A DNA stretch of 21,415 nt from a virus, in IMG/VR virus record IMGVR_UViG_3300020118_000024, positions 1-21,415 of that record. One strand, written 5' to 3'. The notes beneath the pieces are model-generated. The model saw only the letters and a program-made list of their open reading frames with translations. It had not been told where the DNA came from and searched no databases. Below, one piece after another: positions 5,788 to 12,308 of this stretch. Made by a program: the position numbers and the translations under genes. How positions within the stretch are numbered: the stretch's first letter is position 1; every line of letters starts with the position of its first letter.

Positions 5788-6900
5788 TTAAGAAGTGAAA
5801 TATTGAACTGTTACCGAAGCCCATATGCAGTTAATTGAACTTTGAGCTATAAAAATCTCGTATCCAGTAGCCGCGGCATTTACTCTCAAAGCAGAAAAAG
5901 GACTGATAAGGGAAGCTGAATTTCCAGCGGAGAGTAAATGCCCAGAAGCGGGGTAAAGGATGTTACTCGCTCCGAATCTTCCGGTAGGAGATACAGGGGC
6001 AGGGCAATCAGCAGGCAGTGTTAAGGACACTAGAGTCGTATTGCTTGAAGCTACGGCATAAGCTAGATCTATTGTCAAAGTGACTAAATTACCTATCTGC
6101 GCCCAGTTATAAGAGTGGGCAGTACTTCCAGAAGCAGCAGTCGAACCCGTCCAAGTTACCGTACCCGAATATGTTTGTATGCTTTTTGCTGTATAGACCG
6201 CATTCGTAGCGTTCGCAGTTCCGTTCGTGTTATTAACCGGGAAAGAATAAGCTGGACGAGAGATGGTAAGATAGGTAGAAGCAATTGCATTTAATTGGTT
6301 TTGTATCTTCCCAAAAGCAGCCAAAACGGTATCTGTCGCTATTACCGCGCCCCCCGTTACTGTCGAGAACCCGGTTAATGCCGTAGCTAAAACCCTAGCG
6401 ACTGTGAAATATAGATTTGTTACTTCGGTTACTTGTGAAGTATTATAATCTCCCGAGGTCGCTGCAACTGCACCAGATCTGCCGAACACGGTAGTCACAT
6501 TATCTGCCCCAGAGTGAGATTTCTCCCAAGTTGAGCCATTATATACGGCATAATCCCCTACAACAAAATTGAGAGAGTTAACCCCTGCACCCGCTACCGA
6601 AGCTTTCCAAACATCGCCTGTATTTCCTGTACCATCGACAAGAGTAGGTGTATTAGTTGAAGCATTATAAAGCCCCTGATACTCCATAATAGAATTAGGG
6701 AGTTGTGACACTGGAACTTTACCCCCGCTATCTAATCCGGCATATCCGTTAGCTGCGCCTTTACGAGAAGTTAACTCCGTGCCAGCTATACTTGTATAGT
6801 TATCGGTAAAATTTTTATTGATATTATCGAAAGCTGTTCTTAACGGGTCTCCTGTGCCGTCATTGGCTATGGCCCCTATGTTTATTGTTCTTTGTGCCAT
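5788..6900 (-). CDS. Tail fibre protein, shares a cassette with the next fibre
   Basis: A 370-aa protein. Residues 4-35 (INIGAIANDGTGDPLRTAFD and NINKNFTDNY) are a common phage fibre N-terminal attachment motif. Residues 45-203 match the middle of the 674-aa fibre in order: KGAANGYAGLDSGGKVPVSQ, EYQGLYN, VFGRSGAVAATSGDYNTSQV and IATDTVLAAFGKIQNQL. Residues about 240-370 form a C-terminal beta domain (QTYSGTVTWTGSTAASGSTA, then WAQIGNLVTLTIDLAYA and LTLPADCPAPVSP) of a type often found at the tips of phage fibres. Its start overlaps the connector stop by 1 nt. Likely role: short fibre or receptor-binding subunit. Partner and receptor are unknown. Confidence 0.82.
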   Translation of the reverse strand: MAQRTINIGAIANDGTGDPLRTAFDNINKNFTDNYTSIAGTELTSRKGAANGYAGLDSGGKVPVSQLPNSIMEYQGLYNASTNTPTLVDGTGNTGDVWKASVAGAGVNSLNFVVGDYAVYNGSTWEKSHSGADNVTTVFGRSGAVAATSGDYNTSQVTEVTNLYFTVARVLATALTGFSTVTGGAVIATDTVLAAFGKIQNQLNAIASTYLTISRPAYSFPVNNTNGTANATNAVYTAKSIQTYSGTVTWTGSTAASGSTAHSYNWAQIGNLVTLTIDLAYAVASSNTTLVSLTLPADCPAPVSPTGRFGASNILYPASGHLLSAGNSASLISPFSALRVNAAATGYEIFIAQSSINCIWASVTVQYFTS

Positions 6901-7388
6901 TATATAGAAGCATTAAGCCACGGAAAAGCGGCATTTGGTTGTGGTGTGTCCGAAGTAATTAAATATTCGGGTATGTTTATCGTTTTCATGTAGGCGACAA
7001 AAGAAGTTTCTACATTTGTAGCAAGTTGTTTAAACCTGCTTTCTAATCCGTCTATATCTGCTCGCGCAATAGGTGTAGTTTTATCTGGTGCGCTTATGAA
7101 AAGCCCTTCTTGACTGATTTTATAGCCTCCAAAGGTGCAATATATTGCACAAGCTAAATAAGAAAGCATATCAATTATATAAGTTTCGTGTATATATAGA
7201 TATTGCCCAGTTAAAGATCCAGTATTATAGTCTGTCATTAACTTATTATACAAAGGATCGCCTAGAATACGCCTAATTTCAGTAGTTTGAGCTGCATAAA
7301 TATGCGGCTTTAAATTATCTACATCGATATTCCCGTCGAAATTAGTTAAATTCGGGATATCGCTCGGACTGATTAATAGAGTTACCAT
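6900..7388 (-). CDS. Head-tail connector / adaptor protein (DUF6712-like)
   Basis: A 162-aa, largely helical protein. LKPHIYAAQTTEIRRILGDP (26-45) followed by LYNKLMTDYNTGSLTGQY resembles the conserved opening of a Bacteroidota phage family (DUF6712-like) in which a helix leads to an ILGxxLYxKL motif. Such proteins sit beside the portal and are thought to act like gp6-type ring connectors that extend the portal channel. It overlaps the portal gene by 7 nt, which supports this role. The family name is from memory; position and helical pattern are the direct evidence. Confidence 0.7.
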   Translation of the reverse strand: MVTLLISPSDIPNLTNFDGNIDVDNLKPHIYAAQTTEIRRILGDPLYNKLMTDYNTGSLTGQYLYIHETYIIDMLSYLACAIYCTFGGYKISQEGLFISAPDKTTPIARADIDGLESRFKQLATNVETSFVAYMKTINIPEYLITSDTPQPNAAFPWLNASI

Positions 7389-8572
7389 TTTATAGAGTTT
7401 AAAAAGGTTTTGAATTTATCTAAACGTTTGCTTTCTTCCTTCTCGTCGTCCATTTTTACAGGCGTAGTAGCAGTTGTATTATTGATCAAAGTATTATCTT
7501 CTTTAAAATCATCAAAATCTAAGATAATAGAAGGGTTAATAACGGAGAAAATCTCAGCTAAACCGTCCAAAATTACCTCGCGCATAGGATTAATAACCCC
7601 TGAATAAAGAGATTTAGTAGCTACGGCTATTTCGTCTGCATTAGAACTGAAACCCGAAGTACCCGGACGGGCAAAAAGAATAGATAGCGCTTGGTGTGAA
7701 GCCATTAATTTAATTTCAGCAGTCTCGTCATAAGATACAAATTGCTCATTTCTGCCTCTCGGCTCTATTGTATCGACTATCAAAGCTTGTTCTGGGCTTT
7801 CGTTTATAGAGACTATTACTCCGCCCGCATTATCCACTCCGGTAAAGGACTTTTTAACCTGTAAACGGCTGGCTTCTTTCACGTCTTCGTCTATTAAGGA
7901 TCCGACATTCATATTAATAACTGTTTTCCCCGCAAAGCCGCTCTGCACATGGTTCAAAGCATCTACAAGTAAAGCCGCTTCTATCTGGGCAGACTTTAAC
8001 CCACTAAAATAATCAGGAAAAGGAAAGAAAGGTTCAGAACTTGGTCGCTGCACTACTAATATTTCGATATGCGCGTCTTTATATGTCCCATCGAATTTAG
8101 GATAATGCACAGGTTTAAACTTACCTTGGTTAGTCCAATCAAAACAATACCAGTAGCCTGTAGTTTGTAAGTATGTTAAGCTCTCAGGTTCTAAATCTAT
8201 GGCAAGACCTATTGTTTTAATAGGCAAATGGTAAATCTTCAAAGGTTTTCTGTCCGCTTCGTTTGAATCCCAAATAATTTGAACAGAATAAGCCCCATGC
8301 GTTTTATAATCCAGACAAAGAAGACGAAGATCTTTATTTGAAAGGTTTATACTCGGCGTGTATGCCCCGCTTTTATCCACCAATCCTGATCCTATAATAT
8401 AGTTTGTGATCCTATTGATTATAAAGGAATTGGTAGGCGAATCGTCAAAAGCATCTTGATAGATTTTATAGTTTAAATTGTGATCTCCGTTGAGTGTCCA
8501 TTTCTGCCCATAATTTGGCTGTGTTATACTCGGGGTATAACTTGAAAAATTAAAAACTTCTACTTGGCTCAT
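7382..8572 (-). CDS. Phage portal protein
   Basis: A 396-aa protein with a portal-like layout. Residues 45-64 (SPTNSFIINRITNYIIGSGL) match the usual helix leading to an IxGxGL turn. IYHLPIKTIGLA (113-124) is the common xHLPxxxIR-like stretch. PFPDYFSGLKSAQIEAALLV (184-203) leads into the long stem helix, ending near NHVQSGFAGKT. A second helical region after residue 280 (MASHQALSILFARPGTSGF) fits the crown/clip side. The portal dodecamer forms the DNA entry ring at one capsid vertex and docks the terminase. It overlaps the upstream beta protein by 4 nt (ATGA) and the connector by 7 nt. The length is near the short end for portals. Confidence 0.85.
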   Translation of the reverse strand: MSQVEVFNFSSYTPSITQPNYGQKWTLNGDHNLNYKIYQDAFDDSPTNSFIINRITNYIIGSGLVDKSGAYTPSINLSNKDLRLLCLDYKTHGAYSVQIIWDSNEADRKPLKIYHLPIKTIGLAIDLEPESLTYLQTTGYWYCFDWTNQGKFKPVHYPKFDGTYKDAHIEILVVQRPSSEPFFPFPDYFSGLKSAQIEAALLVDALNHVQSGFAGKTVINMNVGSLIDEDVKEASRLQVKKSFTGVDNAGGVIVSINESPEQALIVDTIEPRGRNEQFVSYDETAEIKLMASHQALSILFARPGTSGFSSNADEIAVATKSLYSGVINPMREVILDGLAEIFSVINPSIILDFDDFKEDNTLINNTTATTPVKMDDEKEESKRLDKFKTFLNSIKW

Positions 8573-8913
8573 TTGAATCTAGGTGTTTTTTGAGTTGAAG
8601 GCGAATAATTTTGAATATCTGAGCCAGAAGCCGTGATCAAAAGTTTACCTCTGTAAATAACGTAATTATTATTTAGATTGGTTATAAATAGTTCGTATTT
8701 ATTCAAAGGTGAAATACTAGGGATTAGATCTACGGGGGTGCAAGTAACTAGATTATTCGTAGTAAATTCATTAACTATAAAAGCAAGTCCGGTGGTAAAA
8801 ACATCTCCTTTAGCTTCATTTCTAATAGTTAACTGTAACATATCCATACCCGAAGGAACTTCTCTAGGCATAAATGAAAAACTTTGATTGGAAGAAAGTT
8901 CTATTGTTATCAT
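8569..8913 (-). CDS. Small beta-rich structural protein of unknown role (114 aa)
   Basis: No named family is recognised. The sequence alternates short hydrophobic strands and polar turns (MITIELSSNQSFSFMPRE, LQLTIRNEAKGDVFTT, KYELFITNL, NNYVIYRGKLLIT), suggesting a compact beta-sandwich. The ending YRGKLLITASGSDIQNYSP resembles short proteins that accompany portal genes in Bacteroidota phages. Its stop overlaps the portal start by 4 nt and it starts after a terminator (8927-8948). It may be a head decoration or head-tail joining protein. Confidence 0.7.
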   Translation of the reverse strand: MITIELSSNQSFSFMPREVPSGMDMLQLTIRNEAKGDVFTTGLAFIVNEFTTNNLVTCTPVDLIPSISPLNKYELFITNLNNNYVIYRGKLLITASGSDIQNYSPSTQKTPRFK

Positions 8914-8926
8914 AGGCAGTATTAAA

Positions 8927-8948
8927 AAACCCCTAATTAAAGGGGTTT
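8927..8948 (-). terminator. Rho-independent terminator before the portal genes
   Basis: An 8-bp inverted repeat (AAACCCCT at 8927-8934, AGGGGTTT at 8941-8948) with a 6-nt AATTAA loop. On the minus strand a run of T follows the stem. It lies just after the stop codon of the probable tail tube gene and before the ATG at 8913. Confidence 0.8.
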
Positions 8949-8951
8949 AAA

Positions 8952-9473
8952 TTATCCGATTGGCATGATAGCTGCCAAATAGTCCGTAATTCCGGTTCCT
9001 GTAATTTCAAAAGCAGTATTGCGTTCTTTTGATTGTACTGTAACCGTCCATCCTTGCGTATCAGAGCTATTAACTACAGTAGTTATATCTGCCCCATTTC
9101 CAGAGCCGAAAACAAATACTTTTCCGTTATAGTCTTCTATGAAAGTAAGCCACAAAGACCCGTTGAAAGCCATCATAGCGTTTCGAAGAGCGATGTCGTT
9201 ACCCGGAATAAAAACAGTATTCACGCCAACGAACTCATTTGTACGAGTAGCTTCGTCAAAAGTTCCTGTATCATCAAATTTATTTCCTGTTGCTTTCACT
9301 TCAAATCTAGCAATAGAGGGAGGTGTTTTTAAATAAGCAGGTAAAGCGACTACTCCTGTTGTTGTATTTACAATTAAATTGCTACCGTCATATTTCGCGA
9401 ACCCAATAGATTTAATACCTTTCATTGGTGCGCATCTGGAAATACTACGAGAGCCTGTTAAGGTTGTACACAT
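8952..9473 (-). CDS. Probable major tail tube protein
   Basis: A 173-aa beta-rich protein. The start MCTTLTGSRSISRCAPMKG, with two spaced Cys and a following Gly-Ile-Lys, resembles a family next to the capsid gene in Bacteroidota phages. Later parts, FIEDYNGKVFVFGSGNGADI (111-130) and GWTVTVQSKER, are consistent with the beta-barrel of a tail tube or a capsid-associated protein. It lies directly after the major capsid gene and is isolated by terminators on both sides, which suits a highly expressed structural protein. No other gene in the window is a better tail tube candidate. A decoration protein is the main alternative. Confidence 0.55.
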   Translation of the reverse strand: MCTTLTGSRSISRCAPMKGIKSIGFAKYDGSNLIVNTTTGVVALPAYLKTPPSIARFEVKATGNKFDDTGTFDEATRTNEFVGVNTVFIPGNDIALRNAMMAFNGSLWLTFIEDYNGKVFVFGSGNGADITTVVNSSDTQGWTVTVQSKERNTAFEITGTGITDYLAAIMPIG

Positions 9474-9490
9474 ATATTTTTAAGTTTTAA

Positions 9491-9514
9491 AAACCGCCCA
9501 TTTCTGAGCGGTTT
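9491..9514 (-). terminator. Terminator after the major capsid gene
   Basis: Inverted repeat AAACCGC (9491-9497) and GCGGTTT (9508-9514) with a 10-nt loop, followed on the minus strand by further T residues (TTAAAACTT). It lies between the capsid stop at 9523 and the next ATG at 9473. The stem is short, so it is probably a partial terminator allowing readthrough. Confidence 0.65.
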
Positions 9515-9522
9515 ATTAATTA

Positions 9523-10569
9523 TTATCCTCCGTAGTAAACTCCGAATTTTTGTTTTCCGATACAAGCTGAAAGCGTGTAGATAGAACGAACAAAAACTAA
9601 GTCAGCATTAGGAGCTACTTTGTCTACCTGAACTTTAGAAACATCATCTAGCAAGTCAGTATTCCAACTTACTCTTAAACGAGTTGAAGCATAAGCAGAA
9701 GATTTGAAACCTGTAGGAAAAGGAACAAAAAGCATTTCTACCCCATTATAGTAACATCTAGCCATAGCAGAAGTATCGCTAAAGTCAAAGTTTTTATTAG
9801 ACGCCGCGCCCACTGAGTTATTGGCAGATCTAGCAAAAGCTCTCCATTCTTCCGGGCAATAGATAACAGCAGGATCAATTGTGTTAGCTAAATCCGCAGG
9901 GTTAATAGCTAAATAGATTTTGTTTACCTCTGCTGCGATATTAGCAGCGGTTATCGTAGTGTTTGCCACCTTAACGTAAGTACCTAAACCCGCTGCTTGC
10001 ATCATAGCGTTATAGGCTACAGAAGATAGAACCCCATCTACGTCAGCAGGATCAGCAGTTAATCCAGCGTAAGCCGTTTGTGCTGCGGCGGTCATAGATC
10101 CTTGACCCGCTCCCGGAGTTAATCCAGCGATTGCCGTTTTTGTAGCGGCTGAAATACCTCCCCAAAATTTAATCTCTGCATCTCTAGCTATTTTAGGCGC
10201 CATGTTTACAAGGACTTTAGTAGCAAATTCATTACTCGTAACATTCCAAGCGCCAGTATCCATAGTTTCGTTGAAACGAGAAGTTCTCAAAGTTTCAGGC
10301 ATAAAATCTTGATAGTATTCAATTTTCTTAGGAACAATAGTGTAATCGATTGTTCTGATCGCTCCGTTAGAAGTCAAAGGAACGCCACCTGTATATTTTT
10401 GACCTACTACATCAATCTCGCTTTCGGTCAAAATAGACCCCGCTTTGATGTCAGTGTTAAATGAAACTTTTCCATCTCCAATTGTGCTATTTTGAAGGAA
10501 CACGTCCCCCAAAATAATAGCTACGTCTTTACCCGTTTTTAATACCGGGGTAGTATAAGTTAATGCCAT
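9523..10569 (-). CDS. Major capsid protein (HK97-fold type)
   Basis: A 348-aa protein. FMPETLRTSRFN (89-100) is typical of Bacteroidota phage capsid proteins, in which an early FxPxxLR segment precedes a helix with a KFWGG motif (KFWGGIS, 134-140). IDPAVIYCPEEWRAFA lies in the A-domain. The region near the C-terminus has the usual order: YNGVEMLFVPFPTGF, LRVSWNTDLLDDVSKVQVD, NADLVFVRSIYTLSACIGKQ. It builds the icosahedral shell. It follows the protease/scaffold gene and two small genes and is closed by a terminator. Its start is preceded by AATTAACCAAATAAATT-type A/T sequence without Shine-Dalgarno. There is no separate N-terminal delta domain, which fits a scaffold carried on the protease. 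Confidence 0.85.
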   Translation of the reverse strand: MALTYTTPVLKTGKDVAIILGDVFLQNSTIGDGKVSFNTDIKAGSILTESEIDVVGQKYTGGVPLTSNGAIRTIDYTIVPKKIEYYQDFMPETLRTSRFNETMDTGAWNVTSNEFATKVLVNMAPKIARDAEIKFWGGISAATKTAIAGLTPGAGQGSMTAAAQTAYAGLTADPADVDGVLSSVAYNAMMQAAGLGTYVKVANTTITAANIAAEVNKIYLAINPADLANTIDPAVIYCPEEWRAFARSANNSVGAASNKNFDFSDTSAMARCYYNGVEMLFVPFPTGFKSSAYASTRLRVSWNTDLLDDVSKVQVDKVAPNADLVFVRSIYTLSACIGKQKFGVYYGG

Positions 10570-10595
10570 TTATTTTTAATTTATTTGGTTAATTG

Positions 10596-10982
10596 TTAGA
10601 TTGCTTTTATGTATAGGATTACATCCGCTACATAATTCACGGTTGCATTAGTAAGATACGTATTTGCTCCGGCTGTACTATTTGGATTCATGTTTGTATC
10701 CAAATTTGTCATGATAGCGAAAGCGGTTACTGTTGGTGTGGTCAAATAATCAGCAGTAATTATATCCGTTATCTGCTTATTTATACCTACTGTCGCGTTA
10801 CTTAAAATATTCGCCATTGTAGTTGCTGCCGAAGCTACTGATACAGTAGATTGTGATACGCTTAAACGCAAAGAGCGCGTGTATTCATAATCGTTAAAAG
10901 TCGCAATTACTGGCGGAGTATATCCTACGGGCAATTTGCTCGCGTCTAATCCGTTTACTGTTCCTAAATTAGATATTGCCAT
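10596..10982 (-). CDS. Small Thr/Ala/Ser-rich protein between protease and capsid (128 aa)
   Basis: I cannot name this protein. It is rich in Ala, Thr, Ser, Val and Asn and poor in charged residues, in the style of virion proteins (VSVASAATTMANILSNATVG; NPNSTAGANTYLTNATVNYV). There is no signal peptide. Its ATG lies 14 nt inside the end of the 73-aa gene, and it ends just before the capsid gene. A head decoration or assembly role is suggested by position and composition only. Confidence 0.65.
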   Translation of the reverse strand: MAISNLGTVNGLDASKLPVGYTPPVIATFNDYEYTRSLRLSVSQSTVSVASAATTMANILSNATVGINKQITDIITADYLTTPTVTAFAIMTNLDTNMNPNSTAGANTYLTNATVNYVADVILYIKAI

Positions 10983-11190
10983 CTGTTACAGGTGTTATGT
11001 CTTCCGACTGGTTCAAACTATCTTGGTAAACTTTAAGATCCTTTAAAAGCCATTCGATTTGATCAGCTTCTAAGTTTCCTTTTATATATTCTTCCACGGT
11101 CATCTCTTTTGGGATAGCCGCCAAGAAGTCTACGTAAGAAACTCCGGCATCATAAGGATTAATAAATTCGGGTTTAATTTTAGCCATCAT
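10969..11190 (-). CDS. Small acidic protein of unknown function (73 aa)
   Basis: A 73-aa acidic protein: INPYDAGVSYVDFLAAIPKE (10-29) then TVEEYIKGNLEADQIEWLLKD (31-51). The pattern resembles short conserved proteins beside the protease in Bacteroidota phages; no function is known. The gene starts 1 nt after the protease stop (TAAAATG) and overlaps the 128-aa gene by 14 nt, indicating tight coupling in the head module. A second ATG one codon later is an equally good start. Confidence 0.65.
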   Translation of the reverse strand: MMAKIKPEFINPYDAGVSYVDFLAAIPKEMTVEEYIKGNLEADQIEWLLKDLKVYQDSLNQSEDITPVTDGNI

Positions 11191-11191
11191 T

Positions 11192-12262
11192 TTATTGGAT
11201 TTGTTCTCTAATTTGTTTTTGGATTTGCTCTTTTACAGTCAAAGGTTTTCCGTTTTCTGCCGCCATGTGCGTAGGCACAATTTTAGCAGCCGCGGGAGTC
11301 TTAGTTTTCAAAGCCGTATTCTCAGCAGACATTTTAGTACTTGCTGCTTCGGCTTTAACAAGCTTTGCTTGCAAATCTGCATTTTCATTTTGAAGTTTTG
11401 TGATCTGAGCTTGCAAGTCTGTAGTGTCTGTGCTAGCGGTGTCTGTCGAAGCTGTTGCATCTTCTTCTGTTCCTGCGTCCTCTTCGGTCTCTTCCTCTGG
11501 GGTTTCGATAGAATCGATTAAACCATTTTCGTCTGTTTCATAATCAACTCCTGCGATTGTGAAAGTACCGCTCGGCATAGGCGCACCTTTTACGTCGGTA
11601 ACTACGCTACCAAGCTCTAAAGTCTTGGCATAAATAGTAATATCTCCGCTCTGGTAAGCTGTGCCTAAATCGGCTGCCATTTTAATTTTGCCCATTTCCT
11701 CCGCAAAGAGGGCGCGGACTTGTTCTTCATTCATATTATACGAGGTATTAGTTATTAATTTTTTATCCAGGAAAGCTTCAATAGATAATCCTTTGAGTTT
11801 ACCTGTTTTAATTTGAGTATCCCAAATATTTCTGTCTTCAATCTTTTGCCCTAGAACCCAGTCGCCTTTTTGAACTTGTAAGCCCATATGAGTAGCTTTA
11901 TCCATGGCGGGATCGGCGACAATCCATGATTCAAAAGCAAAAACCCCATCTGTTTTAGCAGAATGGTCAAGTGTAGAGCCTAAATTGCTTCCATTTTTGA
12001 AGAAATTCTGTTGTAAATCACGGACAGTAGACTCAGAATAGAATACCATTGCGGGCTCTCCGTTGATATTACTGCGAGGAATCAACATATTTGGGCGCAT
12101 TGCCACAGAATATATAACTTGTTGGTCTTCATCTTGGAAAAAATCAGGGGTAGTGTCGTCTGAAAAATACATTAACTCAGCTCTAACAGCTGGATTTGCT
12201 ACGATGGAAACGCAATAAACCCCCGTTTCTCCTTTATTATATGTTAATTCATATCTTTTCAT
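11192..12262 (-). CDS. XkdF-like prohead protease with C-terminal scaffold-like coiled coil
   Basis: A 356-aa protein with two parts. Residues 1-170 match the XkdF/Peptidase_S78_2 type. VSIVANPAV (18-26) is the usual start. H100 in STLDHSAKTDGV and S160 in GKLKGLSIEAF are the likely His and Ser of the catalytic pair, with ESWIVADPAMDKA (111-123) between them. Residues 255-280 are an acidic/Thr linker (EEETEEDAGTEEDATAS). Residues 281-322 are a Leu/heptad coiled coil (LQAQITKLQNENADLQAKL), and the tail ends KEQIQKQIREQIQ. Prohead proteases cleave scaffold and capsid after shell assembly. The coiled coil suggests that the protein itself acts as scaffold before self-cleavage. It lies upstream of the capsid gene and after the tape measure gene. 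Confidence 0.82.
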   Translation of the reverse strand: MKRYELTYNKGETGVYCVSIVANPAVRAELMYFSDDTTPDFFQDEDQQVIYSVAMRPNMLIPRSNINGEPAMVFYSESTVRDLQQNFFKNGSNLGSTLDHSAKTDGVFAFESWIVADPAMDKATHMGLQVQKGDWVLGQKIEDRNIWDTQIKTGKLKGLSIEAFLDKKLITNTSYNMNEEQVRALFAEEMGKIKMAADLGTAYQSGDITIYAKTLELGSVVTDVKGAPMPSGTFTIAGVDYETDENGLIDSIETPEEETEEDAGTEEDATASTDTASTDTTDLQAQITKLQNENADLQAKLVKAEAASTKMSAENTALKTKTPAAAKIVPTHMAAENGKPLTVKEQIQKQIREQIQ

Positions 12263-12308
12263 CGATCAAAAATAATGATTTTATTTAGACTAATTAAAAA
12301 TAAGCTAA

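Noticed and set aside
3754-6900. Diversity-generating retroelement targeting the fibre genes
   Set aside because: No reverse transcriptase or template-repeat pair is visible in the window; the shared cassette is a protein-level homology in the middle of the fibres, not a variable C-terminus.
9033-9332. Plus-strand ORFs of 65-99 codons opposite the probable tail tube gene
   Set aside because: They lie opposite a well-supported gene, lack their own ribosome-site context and have no family features.
12267-12274. TATTTTTG promoter-like box before the protease gene
   Set aside because: It lies only about 5 nt from the ATG with no -33 element; more likely the A/T-rich ribosome-site region.
12275-12308. 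Direct repeat CTAATTAAA before the protease gene as a terminator or att site
   Set aside because: Two short A/T direct repeats without a stem or T-run; expected by chance in AT-rich spacer.
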